This document shows positions 1-11,902 of a stretch of 64,000 bases of DNA, piece by piece. The DNA comes from Spinacia oleracea (Eukaryota > Streptophyta > Magnoliopsida > Caryophyllales > Amaranthaceae), in contig NC_079492.1 of the NCBI RefSeq assembly GCF_020520425.1, positions 116,285,157-116,349,156 on the forward strand, given 5' to 3'. Each line of letters opens with the position of its first letter. Position 1 is the stretch's first letter. Under the pieces are notes generated by a model. It worked only from the letters and a program-made list of their open reading frames with translations, did not search any database and was not told the origin of the DNA. The translations under genes were made by a program, and so were the position numbers.

Positions 1-1112
1 TAAATAACTTTAACTTAGAATCAGGTCGCGCGTAGTTCTAGCTAGAATGAATTCTAGGATGCCGAATTTGATAAGTATGTTCTGGGATGGAAACATATTA
101 TTTGAAACGGTAGAATAGGCGAAGTTTATTTTAATCTGCTGCTTTGCCGTAAGTCGAAATTTGCTTTATGATTTTTTGTTGAGTACATGTATTTTGCGCA
201 TCGTTTTTTTTCATGTGTTTCTTTTTGTGGTATGTATATCTGAATACGTGAACACGTGTTGTACCCCCCAAGTGTTTGTTATTTTTCCGTGTATGTGCGG
301 ATAAAATGACGAGCACTTCTGGGTAAACTTTGGCAAGCAGAGAGTTTCAACGCCCAGACTGGGGCGTTAATGATATCGGCGCCCAGCTCTGGGCGCTGAA
401 AATGATTTCCGGGGTGATTTTTGGCGTGTTGCTTCTTTTCTTTCACATGTTTCTTGCTTTTATTTCTTTTTCTTTGTTTTGTTTTACTTTTTATTCGTCA
501 GAAGTCAATTTTGACACTATTTCGGAAGCTTTTCGGACTGTTAGCGTGAGATGCATTTTCGTCCGGATTAATTTTTTCTATTCGTGACTCAAAACGGCTT
601 TGAAAATGGAGTTAGGGTGCGAAAGATGTGAAGATCTTTGTGTAGGCCTTTTGGGTGGGTCGAGGTGCGTGTTGCTAATGATGTGGATAATGGGGTTATG
701 TTTTGTTTTTTTCTTTTTTTGAGCAACATTTGCATTGTTTGGATTTGATTTCTTTTGGGTTTCTTTGGGTCGCACGGGCTTGACCCTTACGTCTTGGAAA
801 TATGGAGGGGATAGTATGGTTTATTTTGTGGACTTCGGGAATTGGTTTCGATGTCACGATTCAAGACCGAGTGGGCCTTGTTATTGGGCCTAGAGTGGGC
901 CACTTCCTTTGCAAGTATGATCAGTGTTTATTTAATGTTAGAATAAAAGTTTTTAGGAGAAATTTTACGCCTTTATTAATTTGGAAAGTAAGGAAAACAC
1001 ACTGAAATAAATTAGCCTATATTCTAAGGGGTCTTAGGACCATCTCTAGAGTTTTATTTTTTCTATCATCTAAAGAACTACTAGGCGTTTTTGCTAAAGT
1101 GCTCTCTATGGC
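1..1112 (-). other. Non-coding region 3' of gag-protease in the outer element
   Basis: This has no convincing gene. It is the inverted counterpart of about 11905-13020 in the inner element, for example the tract around 1030-1090 against 11930-11990. It contains one copy of the paired palindrome at 344-404. The short ORFs here are interrupted and not shared as protein with the inner copy. Confidence 0.7.
344..404. repeat. Paired GC-rich palindrome, copy 1 (outer element, 3' of protease)
   Basis: Two imperfect palindromes lie in tandem: a first arm pair on ACGCCCAG/GGGCGT and a second on GCGCCCAG/CTGGGCGC, framed by TTTCA at the left and TGAAA at the right. One of nine copies in the two sister elements. 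Confidence 0.8.
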
Positions 1113-2807
1113 TCAAGCCTTAGGTTTAGTCTCGTAGAACTTTGGTCCTTCGCCTGTACTCATCTTGAATTCTATTCCCTTTGCATTGACCCACTGATAT
1201 GTCTTCACCCATCCGTTCTCGGTCTCTTCTGGTGTTGATGTAGGAGTGATTAACCGGGTTGGATTGAAACCTTCATCTTGCAGGGCTAGGGTGGTTATTA
1301 CAGTCTCGTCCTCCATAGGCCTCGATTCGTTAAACAATGTCCATAGAGCTTGGTTGTCTAATATTTCAGATGTTTCAGTCTTGGTGAGGTGGAGTGCCTC
1401 ATCCATCGTATGACAGTCATGGAAAATCTCAAATCCGGATTTTAGCAGGCCATTCTGAACAAAGGGTTCAGGGAAGTCGCAGCATGGGTGTTCTTCTCCT
1501 TCTCGGACAAACATACCGTTAAGGGTTCTTTGGTATGGGGGAAGAAGGGTGGCTTATTTTGTCTTGGCTGGCTTAAGGCGTAGCCTAGACAAGTGGTCAG
1601 CAATATCTTCCTCCGTTGGTGTATAGCCTAGACCAAAGGGAGTAGTTTTGTTGGGTGGGGGATGGAACATGTTGTTCTTCTTCCTTATGCCCAATGGAGT
1701 TCCCGGGAAATAGCCTTGAGCTAGCAATATTTTAGGGATGACCTGGGACGCTCGCGGATCTAGAAATGCTAAATTGTAGTCCTCAATGACTTGGATGACT
1801 TCATCCACTTGAAAACCGTAAAGGTCTTTTGCAGCATCGGTTGTTCCGACCATAGTACAACTGACGTCGAGAGGAGGGGTGCGTATTTCCAGAATTACCC
1901 CGTTATGGTTAAGTTTAACCATCTGGTGTAAGGTAGAAGCCACACCTCCTAAGTCATGGAGCCAAGGGCGCCCTAAGAGGAGGTTGAAAGTGGGCTTGAT
2001 GTCAATTATCTGAAACTCCGTGGTGCGTGCCACGGGCCCGGTTTGTATTGTGAGGTTGATTTTCCCCAACACATGTCTTCGAGAGTTATCATAGGCTCGC
2101 ACCCCTTGCGTGGAGGTTTGGAAGTCATCATTTCCTAGCCCCAAGCAATGGGCAGTTCGCAATGGGCAAACATTTACCGCTGAACCGTTATCTACGAGTG
2201 CTAGGGGGATGTTTTGTCCTTTGCATCCAACCACTAGATAGAGAGCCTTATTGTGGGCGCTTCCTTCTTTAGGTAAGTCTTTGTCAGTAAAAACTATTGC
2301 TTTTTCCTCAACATCTCTCATGACGTGGTTAACCAACGAGTCAGGTGTGATGTCCGTAGGGACTGAGATGAGGTCAAGTGAGCGGATAAGTTTTTCACGA
2401 TGTTCCTTTGAAGTGCACATGAGATCCAAGATGGTAATCTCGGCTTTAGTTCTTTTTAGTTGCTTCAAGAGGGGATTTTCGATGACTTCTGCGACGATGG
2501 TGTGCCGCACGTTTTCAGGAGTCTGTCTTACTGGGATGTCGTCCATAGGGGGTGGGCGAATATCCTGTTGGTATAGTCTTCCGGACCGAGTGAGATTGTC
2601 AACTTCGGGCTCTTGAGGGGTGGTGTCAATGGGAGCATGCCCGGGCCAAGTTTCAGTAAAGAGGTCCTGGTCCGATACTTGAGACAGGTAGAAATCTTCC
2701 GCATCATCATCCCACACACCGCACACTTCTCTCTCGATTTGTTCCATAGGGACCATGGCGAGTGGTGCACCTTGGGGCGTAATATACACCGTAGGGTCAA
2801 AGTTCAT
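1113..2807 (-). pseudogene. Retropepsin-like protease region of gag-pol (outer element), broken
   Basis: This continues gag in a shifted frame. It encodes a retroviral-type aspartic protease: the motif LVDNGSAVNVCPL carries the catalytic Asp in a D-N-G form, as is common in Tat-lineage elements. A later hydrophobic segment (FNLLLGRPWLHDLG) fits the second conserved ILG/LLG block of retropepsins. An in-frame TAA at about 1551-1553 separates the 417-aa stretch from a 133-aa tail (1113-1514) that is continuous with it in the inner copy, so the original product was longer. No RT follows. The protease would mature Gag in the virus-like particle. The copy is dead as read. Confidence 0.85.
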
Positions 2808-2905
2808 ATTTTCTGGTTGATCGAGAGAGATGTGACAAGAGCCCAGTGGGCTCTTGTTGTTGTTGGGTTTGCCAACGTTAGGGAGGGGTATTATTTCATC
2901 CTCTA

Positions 2906-3928
2906 TTATATCCTGGATCGTGTTTTTAGATTCCAGCAGTTTTCAGTATCATGCCCATTTCCTTGATGGAACTCGCAGCGGGCGCCCTCGACCCAGCATT
3001 TATTTTTGAATGAAGGGTCGGGTGTGGGGCCTATGAGCCTTAGTTTTCCTTGTTTGGTTAGTCTTTGGAAGGCTTGTACTAGAGTCGACCTAAGTGGGGA
3101 AAACTTTCGGTCTCGGGTCCACCTTCCGGGGCTCCTTCGGGTTGGGGTTTCTTCTACGGCGTGGACCTCTTGGGCTTGAGGCGTGTGGCCCCTGTTGTAG
3201 GTATTACTTTTGTATGCAGGCTTGCTTTGTACTGTTTTTGTGAGGTCATCCTCGATCTTCATTCCTACATCATAAACCCTCTTGAAGGAATCAAGGCCCA
3301 AGTATCTAAGATGTTGTTTATAAGCCGGGTCTAGGTTGTCAATTAATTTTTGGACCAATTCAGTTTCAGGAGGCCTATTGATTAGTTGGGCCACTTGGTC
3401 CCTCCATCTAGCGAAGTAGGTCGTGAAACCTTCATTTTTCTTTTGGAAGAGGACTTCCAGCTCGCGCATGGTGACTTCAAAATCCATGTTCGACAAGTAT
3501 TGCTTGATGAAGACATTGACAAAGTCCTCCCAAGTGGGGAAGAGCTTAGGGTCCTGGTGGTAGTACCATTTGAGTGGCACAGGTTCCAAGGACAAAGGAA
3601 AGGCAGACAGATATATGGACTTGTCCACACCTTTCAAGTTCATGGCATTCACAAAGCTCAAGAGATGATCACGGGGATTGTCCGTGGCTTTGAACTTCGG
3701 TAAGTCGGATGAACTAAACTTTTCCGGTAGTTTGCCGGGAAAAGGTTTAGGATCGAGGGAGAAATACTTGCTCCCCATAGTTTGCTGCAGAACCATTTTT
3801 TCGATCTTCTTCTCGTTATCGAGGTCATGTTTGGCTTGCGCAGCCGCTAAGGATTCGTTTTCCATTTTCAGTTGATTCATAAGTAGGGTCATTTGGGCCA
3901 TTTGGTCCCGCAGCTCTTCCATGGACAT
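2906..3928 (-). pseudogene. Gag (capsid/nucleocapsid) of outer element, frameshifted at its end
   Basis: The 340-aa ORF starts MSMEELRDQM and has a coiled-coil-like N-terminus rich in Gln, Met and Glu. A retrotransposon gag capsid domain follows, with the typical W-x-D-F and F-x-R-W-R-D motifs (FARWRDQVAQL). Near the end a Cys/His cluster of the form C-x2-H-x4-G-H-x-T-x2-C (CEFHQGNGHDTENC) fits the CHHC knuckle of Tat-type Gag. The ORF ends early, at LKTRSRI. Comparison with the inner copy at about 10100-10115 shows one base missing near 2925, which puts the protease region out of frame. The product would have formed the virus-like particle. Confidence 0.88.
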
Positions 3929-5321
3929 GTTTGAGGGTGCGAATCAAGGTTGGGGAATCGGAGATCCTTGAAAGGGGGAGTGACGGATGGAGCTTGGAGT
4001 TGCTAAACCTTGTGTTGGTGATGTATCTTCGAGACGTACTAACCTTTGATTTTCAGATCGACGCCAAGTGGCAGAACCATCCCTATGCATAAGACAAGCT
4101 AAAGTTTAGGCCCAAAGTTAAGCATTACTTAGTCTAGACTTTTGACTCTTCCTATCGGTTTTCTATTCTCACTCTTGTTGGTATATTTTGGCTTTTCTTT
4201 TGGTCATTCTTTAGATTTTCGAAACACTTGCCCGCGTGACATTCAAAGTTATATTAATTGGCATGCTTGGTTTTGGTGCCGAACATTGTCGTCATAGGAG
4301 GCCTAATGACGACGCAAGGAGTTTATTTATTTTATAAGTCGTTCATAGAATTGAGTGCCTTTTCCATACGTCTTCGTAGCAAATTTGTTACGAATTTTTT
4401 TATTGCTACGTATATTTTGTGCGCGGGTACCAAGGTTGCGGTGCCTGGCCCAAAGGCCAAGCAGCAACTTCAGCGCCCAGCAGAGGCGTTGAAATAATTG
4501 GCGCCCAGCCAGGGGCGCTGAAAATGCGTCCCTGACTGGTACTCGTATTCTGTTCGTCTATTTTTTTCGTACATACGACTTAATTTTGCGTGCTTGCCCA
4601 ATAACGTCCTTTGCGCGTTATGCAGCGTCGCGGGATCCGTTACAGGCCGTCCTGGGCGTCGCTTATTTTTGTGGCGATCGCCCAGGACTGCGGGACACGT
4701 ATTTAGGTATAACTCTTTGGCCAATTGGTGTTTATGAATGTTTGGGCAATTTTTAGGGTCGTTGGTTTTCTAGCGTTATTTGTCACACACAATCACAACA
4801 CAATCACGTAATTCGCTACACATAACTAACATTACAACATGAAGCAAAAATAATATGTCACGTAGTTTATGATAGGCTTCTATGGGTAATATTTGCGCCG
4901 GCTTGGTACCTCTTCTATCGTAGATCCAACACATGCCCCGGCCCGGTCGAGGTAGTGCATTCAACAGACGAATTTCGTCCCAAGAGGCCAATCACGATGT
5001 AAGCCAAGGGGGCATGCACCAATGAGAGGGACCTTAGTGGGCGAGCGATTGGGTTTGGGACGGGTGTACTACTAGCGAAAAGTGCCGAGTGGACAACATT
5101 CGAAGCGTATGCACCCCCCGGTTGGCGATGGGTATCCTTAGTCCCAACTCTCGAGATGAAACATGCCAAGGGAGTCGAGATTCGTTATGTGGTTATGTCC
5201 GTTCACATTAATATGCTGATTTTCAGGTTGTCCCAACTTGATAAGGAAATAAACGCGGAGTAGGATCCTTTCACCCTTCGGCTATTTTGATTACCTACGA
5301 GCACGAGTATTTCATTAACGT
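3929..5321 (-). other. Leader region of the outer element between PBS and gag
   Basis: This is non-coding sequence of about 1.4 kb matching the inner element's leader (7733-9098) in inverted orientation. It carries one copy of the paired palindrome. Scattered short ORFs are not shared between the two copies. No gene is seen. Confidence 0.7.
4468..4526. repeat. Paired GC-rich palindrome, copy 2 (outer leader)
   Basis: It has the same layout as the other copies: TTCAGCGCCCAG at the left edge and GGGGCGCTGAAA at the right, with two palindromic arm pairs. It sits in the leader, in the position equivalent to copy 4 of the inner element. Confidence 0.8.
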
Positions 5322-5339
5322 TCCCCAGAGGAGTCGCCA
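5322..5339 (-). other. Primer binding site of the outer element
   Basis: Read on the minus strand this is TGGCGACTCCTCTGGGGA, one base after the CA end of the LTR. It differs by one base from the inner element's PBS. PBSs of this form in Tat/Ogre-type elements have been assigned to tRNA-Arg; that assignment is from family knowledge and was not tested. Confidence 0.75.
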
Positions 5340-5340
5340 C

Positions 5341-6264
5341 TGTGAGGGGGTCGAAAAAGCACGAGGCTAATGCATGACCTCGTCCCTCGTGGGCGTGACG
5401 TCGTCAGATCAAGTGTAGTTAGATTTCCTGTGAGTTTACACCCAATCGACTAGTAATATAGGAGTCGTCATTCAGTTTTTAACGACAATGAGAAAAACTG
5501 ACAAAACCCGGTTATCGTGACATAAAGGGAGTGCAATTATGTTCGACCACGACGGCCATAGGTTCCCTTGTGATCCCTGGTGTGGGGATCGCCCAACGTA
5601 CACCCGCAGGGCAGAGATTGAGAGTTCGGGGGACTGTAACTACCGAGAGGAGTGCTCATCGATAATTCCAGAGGCAGGTTATCCTTACTAGCTCAGCATA
5701 AATAATTGAAGGGACATGCGTTTAAACTATTAAACTATTCTGAATTGATTTTAGCAATATGCAACACATAATACTAAATCTATCGTGATTATCTTATTTA
5801 GATTGATTTAAGGTACCTAGCATGATAATTCAATTGTCCAGGGTATTATCTTATTAGGCGTGATAGATCAATCAAGTTAATAGTTTGACAATTTTATAAA
5901 AGGGTGATGAAAGCGATTAAATCATATGAGGGACACATTACAACGCACCCTTGAGAGGTGCGTCACGGTTCTCAGAAAACTAACCACTTGGCTTTGCTAT
6001 TTCTCCTTTTATTTAACGAATCTCGGGTTTCTAAGCAGTGTTCCAGTATTTAGGCTTAAATCATCAGCTACAAGGGGCAGGACGCATTCTGTTCGTCTTT
6101 TGGGTCGATTGCGACAGAACGCCGGATCAATTTCGCAGCATGAGGCTAGGATTAAGGCTAGAGTCAATACTCAGGTTATGGAATTGTGTGTTGTTCACGT
6201 CGGTTTTGAGGCTGTATTTATAAGGAAAGTGTTTGTGGAAAGATAGATCTTTAGAATATGAATC
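5341..6264 (-). mobile_element. 5' LTR of the outer element, PBS-proximal part
   Basis: The left end reads TGTGAGGGGG, the reverse complement of the LTR terminus CCCCCTCACA. It aligns inverted with the 3' two-thirds of the inner LTRs, including the cluster around the TATA box (plus-strand TATTTATA at about 6215). It is cut at 6264 by the inner element and resumes at 18564. The two parts without one TSD copy sum to about 1474 bp, close to the inner LTR2 length. Confidence 0.9.
6260..6264. repeat. Target site duplication of the inner element, left copy (GAATC)
   Basis: GAATC stands immediately before the LTR start TGTAGACACC and recurs immediately after the second LTR at 18564-18568. A 5-bp TSD is normal for Ty3/gypsy integration and fixes the element borders. 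Confidence 0.93.
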
Positions 6265-6740
6265 TGTAGACACCTACATTTGTCCCCATTCCCGAAAGGG
6301 AAGGTTCGATGATGAAAGCGTAAATCTCCACTTGACAACGCATCTCCTATAAAATAACGAATCTCAATTCCCCTTTTCATTTCACCTGAAACCTGCTATT
6401 TATAGAAATCTGCTATTTATGGAAACCTGCTAAAAATAGTAACTGCCGTAATAGGCACCTGTTAAAAGTGGCAAGTCATAAAAGATAGAAACCTGTCGGA
6501 ATTAGGTGTTGCACTCCAACATAAATCCTAAATGAGAAAGAAAACTGCGAGAATCCTATTCCTAATATGATTCGGAAATAAGAGTTACGTATTAATTACA
6601 ATCCTAAGGAGCCTAGAGTTCGTAACGGGCCCAGACGCATTCCGTCATGAAATTGATACGCACTAAAAGACTCGATTAAGTCTCAAACACTACGGATTTC
6701 AGGAATCCGAATCTGACTAAGAAAACAGCCCAGACCCTAT

Positions 6741-6770
6741 TTTCAACGCCTGGCTCTGGGCGCTGAAAAT
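6741..6770. repeat. Palindrome, copy 3 (LTR1, only one arm pair left)
   Basis: This is a single imperfect palindrome, TTTCAACGCC...GGGCGCTGAAA. The matching LTR2 site (17560-17620) has both arm pairs. The difference is exactly one unit. Confidence 0.8.
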
Positions 6771-6844
6771 ACCTGGGTACGTGTTTTTTCCTAATTCTTT
6801 GTGGATTAGAACTCTGCAATTCTATCTTTCCACGAACTCTCCCC

Positions 6845-6852
6845 TATAAATA
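6845..6852 (+). promoter_or_regulatory. TATA box of inner LTR1
   Basis: TATAAATA sits in a CT-rich context (CTCTCCCCTATAAATAC), with the same motif at 17695-17702 in LTR2. It is the likely polymerase II core promoter of the element. Confidence 0.7.
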
Positions 6853-7714
6853 CAGCCCCAAATTCGACGTGAAAGGAACACATAACACACAATTCATATT
6901 CTGAGTATTGACTCCAACCCTTGGCCTAAGCCTCACGCTGCGAAATTGTTCACGCGTTCTGTCGCAATCGATCCATAAATCGAACAGAACGTATCCTGTC
7001 CCATAATTTGAGATTCGTTAAATAAAAAGGAGAAATAGCAAAGTCAAAGTGGTTAGTTTTCTGAGAACCGTGACGCACCTCTCAAGGGTGCGTCGTAATG
7101 TGTCCCTTTTCGATGATTTAATTGCTTTCCTCGCCCTTTTCATGAACTGTTAAACTAACTAAATCTGATTGTTCTATCACACCTAACAAATATAATATTT
7201 TTGGGAAATTGGATCATCATGCTAGTTCCCTTAATGCTATTTAAATCAGATAATCGCGATCGATCTAGTATTATATGTTGCATATTGCTAAAATCAACTC
7301 AGATTAATTTAATAGTTAACGCATGTCCCTTCAATTATTTATGCTGAGCTAGTAAGGATATCCTGCCTCTGGAGTTATCGACGAGCGAAGTACTCCTCTC
7401 GGTAGTTACAGTCCCCCGAACCCTCAATCTCTACCTTGCGGGTGTATGTTGAGAGATCCCCACACCAGGGATCACAAGGGAACCTACGGCCGTCGTGGTC
7501 AAACATAATTGCACTCCCTTTATGTCACGATAACCGGGTTTTGTCAGTTTTTCTCATTGTTGTTAAAAACTGAATGGCGACTCCTATATTACTACTCAAT
7601 TGGGTGTAAACTCACAGGAAATCCAATTACACTTGATTGAATAAAAAAGAATCGTCACACCCACGAGGGACGAGGTCACGCATTAGCCTCGTGCTTTTTC
7701 GACCCCCCTCACAG

Positions 7715-7732
7715 TGGCGACTCCACTGGGGA
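7715..7732 (+). other. Primer binding site of inner element
   Basis: TGGCGACTCCACTGGGGA begins one base after the LTR end (CACA-G-TGGCG). It starts with TGG, complementary to a tRNA CCA end. The form is that of Tat/Ogre-type elements, reported to use tRNA-Arg; the tRNA identity was not checked. Confidence 0.8.
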
Positions 7733-9098
7733 TAGTGAAGGAAATACTCGTGCTTGTAGGTAATCAAAATAGCCGAAGGGTGAAACGATCCTACCCCGCG
7801 TTTATTTCCCCATCAAGTTGGGACGACCTGAAAATCAGCATATTAATGTGAACGGGCAGAACCGCATAACGAATCTCGGCTCCCTCGGGAGTTGGGACTA
7901 AGGATACCTTTTTTTGCCAATAGGGGGGTGCATACGCCGCGCATGTTGCCCACTCGGTACTTGTGCAGGTAGTACACCTATCCCGAACCCAATCGCTCGC
8001 TCATTAGGTCCCTCTCGCCTGCATTCCCCCTTGGCTTGCACTTGCGGGTAGGCCTCTTGGGCGAAATTCGCCTGTTGAAGACACTACCTCGACCGGGGCA
8101 TGTGTTGGATCTACGATAGAAGCGGTACCAAGCCAGGCGCAAATAACTACCCATAGAAGCCTATCATAAACTACATGACATGTTATTATCGCCTCATGAT
8201 AAGTGTTAGTTATGTGTAGCGAAATATGTGATTGTGTGTGACAAGCTATCATAGAAAAAAACCAACGACATTAAAAATTGCCCAAACATTCATAGACTAA
8301 TTTGCCAAAGAGTTATACCAAAATACGTGTTCCGCAAACCCGAATGATCGCCACAAAAATAAGCGACGCTCGGGATGGCCTGTAACGAATCCCACAAACG
8401 CTGCACAACGCGTAAAGGACGTTATTAGGCAAGTACGCAAATCGAAGTCGTATAAACAAAAGTAGACGCAAACAGAAAACGAGAATCAGCCAGGGACGCA
8501 TTTTCAACGCCCCTGGCTGGGCGCCAGAATTTCTAACGCCCGACGCTGGGCGCTGAAGTTGCTGCTTGGCCTTCTGGTCAGGCGCAGCAGCCTCGGTGCC
8601 CGCGCGAAAGGAGAATACGTAGCACAAAAAAATGTTCGTAAAAAGAATTTCTACGAGGGCGTAAGAAAAGCACTCGATTTCAGAAGCGACTCGTGAAAAA
8701 ATTAATAACTCTTTGCGTTGTTGTTAGGCCTCCTACGACGACAATGCTCGGCACCAAAACCGAACATGCTAATAACTATAAATGTCACACGGGCAAGTGT
8801 TTCGAAAATTCAAAGAATGACCAAAAGAAAACCAAAAGTGTACCAACAAAAGAAAGAGTGAAAACCCAATAGAGAGAGTCGAAGTCTAGACTAAGTAATG
8901 CTTGAAACTTTGGGAACCTAAACTTTAGCTTATCTTATGCCCAGGACTGGTCCTGCCACTTGGTGCCGATCAGGGAATCAACGGTTAGTGCGTCTCGAAG
9001 ATACATCGCCAACATCAAGTTTAGTGACTCCAAGCTCCGTCCGTCGTCCCTCATTTCAAGGATCTCCGCTTCCCCAACCTCGATTCGCACCTTCAAAC
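7733..9098 (+). other. Leader of inner element between PBS and gag
   Basis: This is about 1.37 kb of non-coding DNA with one paired palindrome (8501-8558) and no conserved ORF. The reading frame is open upstream of the chosen gag ATG from 8937. The sister copy starts at the equivalent of 9099 (MSMEELRDQM against MSIEDLRDQM), so I place the gag start there. Confidence 0.65.
8501..8558. repeat. Paired GC-rich palindrome, copy 4 (inner leader)
   Basis: TTTTCAACGCCCC at the left, GGGCGCTGAAG at the right, with an internal GGGCGCC/ACGCCC junction. The same two-hairpin layout as elsewhere. Confidence 0.8.
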
Positions 9099-11902
9099 AT
9101 GTCCATCGAAGATTTGCGAGACCAGATGGTCCAAATGACCCAACTTATGGGCCAATTGAAAATGGAAAATGAAGCTTTAGCGGATGCGCAAGTCAAAAAT
9201 GACCTCGATAACGAGAAGAGGATTGAAAAAATGGTCCTACAGCAAACCATGGGGAGCAAATACTTCTCCCTCGATCCTGAACCTTTTCCTGGCAAACTAC
9301 CAGAAAAGTTCAGTTCATCTGACTTACCAAAGTTCAAGGCCACGGACAACCCCCGTGATCATCTACCAAGCTTTGTGAATGCCATGAACTTAAAAGGCGT
9401 GGACAAGTCCATGTATTTACCTGCCTTTCCTTGTCTTTGGAACCTGTGCCGCTCAAATGGTACTATCACCAGGACCCTAAGCTCTTCCCCACTTAGGAAG
9501 ACTTTGTCAATGTCTTCATCAAGCAATACTCGTCGAACATGGATTTCCAAGTCACCATGCGCGAGCTGGAAGTTCTCTTCCAAAAGAAAAATGAGGGTTT
9601 CACGACCTACTTTGCTAGATGGAGGGACCAGGCGGCCCAGCTAATCAATAGGCCTCCAGAAACAGAATTGGTCCAAAAATTCATTGACAACCTGGACCCG
9701 GCTTACAGACAACACCTTAGGTACCTGGGACTTGACACTTTCAAAAGAGTTTATGATGTGGGAATAAAGATCGAGGACGACCTCGCCAAAACCATACAAA
9801 GCAAACCCACATATAAAAACAACACCTATAATCGGGGTAACACATCCCAAGCCCAAGAAGTCCATGCTGTAGAAGAGACTCCTGCACAAAGAAGCCCTGG
9901 AAGATGGGTCCGAGACCGAAAGTTTGCCCCACTCGGGTCGACTTTGGTACAAGCCTTTGAAAGAATAACCAATCAAGGAAAGTTGAGACCTATAGGCCCC
10001 ACCCGTGACCCTCCTGTCAAGGGAAAATATTGGGTCGAAGGTACTTACTGCAAATTCCATCAAGGAAATGGGCATGACACTGAAAACTGCTGGAATCTAA
10101 AACATACGATCCAGGACATGATAGAGGATGAAGTGATACCTCTCCCTAACGTTGGCAAACCCAACAACAACAAGAGCCCACTCGGCTCTTGTCACATCTC
10201 TCTCGACCAACCGGAGAACTTCGACCCCACGGTGTACATCACGCCTCAAGGTGCACCACTCGATGTGGTCCCTATGGATCGAATCGAGAGAGAAGTGTGC
10301 GGTGTGTGGGATGATGATGCTGAAGATATTTACCTATCTCAAGTGTCGGGCCAGGACCTCTTCACTTGAACTTGGCCCGGGTATGCTCTCATTGACACCA
10401 CCCCTCAGGAGCCCGAGGTCGACAACCTCACCCGATCTGGAAGAATATACCAACCGGATATTCACCCACCTCCTATGGACGACATCCCAGTTAGGCAAAC
10501 TCCTGAGAATGGACGGCACGCCACCGTCGTAGAAGTCATTGAAAATCCTCTCCTGAAACAACTAAAAAGAACCAAGGCCGAGATTACCATCTGGGATCTC
10601 ATGTGTACTTCAAAGGAACATCGCGAAAAGCTTATTCGCTCACTCGACCTCATCTCAGTACCTACAGATATCACACCTGACTCATTGGTTAGCCATGTCA
10701 CGAGAGATGCCGGAGAAAAGGCCATAGTTTTCACTGACAAAGACTTGCCCAAAGAGGGGGGTGCTCACAATAAAGCCCTTTATCTAGTGGTTGGATGCAA
10801 AGGACAAAACATCCCCCTAGCGCTCGTAGATAATGGTTCGGCGGTTAATGACTTCCCATTGCGAACCGCCCATTGCTTGGGGCTAGGAAACGATGACTTC
10901 CAAACCTCCACGCAAGGGGTACGAGCTTATGATAACTCCCAAAGGCCTGTATTGGGAAAAATCAACCTTACCATACAAACCGGGCCTGTGGCACGCACCA
11001 CGGAGTTTCAAATAATCGACATCAAGCCCACTTTCAACCTCCTATTGGTGCGACCCTGGCTCCATGACTTAGGAGGTGTGGCTTCTACCCTGCACCAAAT
11101 GGTTAAACTTAACCATAACGGGGTAATACTAGAAATCCGGGCCCCTCCTCTCGACATCAGTTGTACTATGGTTGGAACGACCGAAACTGCAGACGACCTT
11201 TATGGGTTTCAAATGGAAGAAGCAATCCAGTTCGTTGAAGACTATGATCCAGCATTCCTAGACACGCATGCATCCCGGGTCATCCCTAGAATGCTGCTAG
11301 CTCAAGGTTATTTCCCAGGAACCCCATTGGGCATAAGGAAAAAGGAATGCACATTCCATCCTTTACCCAACAAATCTACTCCCTTTGGCTTAGGCTATGA
11401 ACCAACGGAGGAAGATATTGCCGACCGCCTGTCTGGGCTACGCCTTAACAAAGCCAAACAAACCACCCTCCTTCCCCCGTATCAAAGAACCCTTAACGGG
11501 ATGTTCGTTCGGGAAGGAGAAGAACACCCATGCTGCGATTTCCCTGAACCCTTCGTTCAGGATGGCTTGCTAAAACCCGGATTTGAAATTTTCCATGACT
11601 GCCACACCTTGGATGAGGCACCCCACCTCACCAAGACTAAAACAACTGAAATATTGGACAACCAGGCTCTATGGACATTGTTTAACGAATTGAGGCCTAT
11701 GGAGAAGGAGACTGCGATGACTACCCTAGCTTTACAAGATGAAGGTTTCGATCCAACCCGGTTAATCTCTCCTGCATCAACATTAGAAGAGATCGAGAAC
11801 GGATGGGTGAAGATATACTAGTGGGTCAATGCAAAAGGAATGGAATTCAAGATGAGTACCGGTGAAGGACCGAAGTTTTATGAGACTAAACCCCAGGCTT
11901 GA
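9099..11902 (+). pseudogene. gag-protease of inner element, broken by a frameshift and two stops
   Basis: This is the same protein as in the outer copy. Gag starts MSIEDLRDQM. It has the capsid domain, the CHHC knuckle (CKFHQGNGHDTENC at about 10050-10090), then the protease with LVDNGSAVNDFPL, where the outer copy has NVCPL. Lesions visible: the frame changes between about 9430 and 9540; an in-frame TGA at 10367-10369 replaces a Glu codon; an in-frame TAG at 11819-11821 replaces a Gln codon. Beyond that stop the frame stays similar to the outer copy up to TGA at 11900-11902. The lesions differ from those of the outer copy, so both copies descend from an intact gag-protease. No RT follows. 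Confidence 0.88.

Larger units (their letters stand above)
1..6264 (-). mobile_element. Outer Tat-like Ty3/gypsy LTR retrotransposon, partial, minus strand
   Basis: This is the visible part of an LTR retrotransposon running right to left and leaving the window on the left. In element order it has a 5' LTR (18564-19118 joined to 5341-6264), a PBS (5322-5339), a non-coding leader, gag-protease (3928 to 1113) and about 1.1 kb of downstream non-coding DNA. The whole stretch is a reverse-complement relative of the inner element between about 6265 and 13020. No RT, RNase H or integrase motif is visible in the 1.1 kb after protease, which matches the inner copy's equivalent non-coding region. The LTR is split by the inner element. 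The probable TSD copy on the right is GAAAT (19119-19123); its partner lies outside the window. Confidence 0.9.
6265..7713 (+). mobile_element. 5' LTR of inner element (1449 bp)
   Basis: It begins TGTAGACACC and ends CCCCCTCACA. It is shorter than LTR2 by 29 bp, the loss of one arm pair of the paired palindrome at about 6760. A TATA box (TATAAATA, 6845-6852) follows the palindrome and is the likely start region of the genomic RNA. Confidence 0.92.

Noticed and set aside
2251..2966. Plus-strand ORFs over the outer protease and gag
   Set aside because: They are shadows of the minus-strand gag-protease, which has clear domain motifs.
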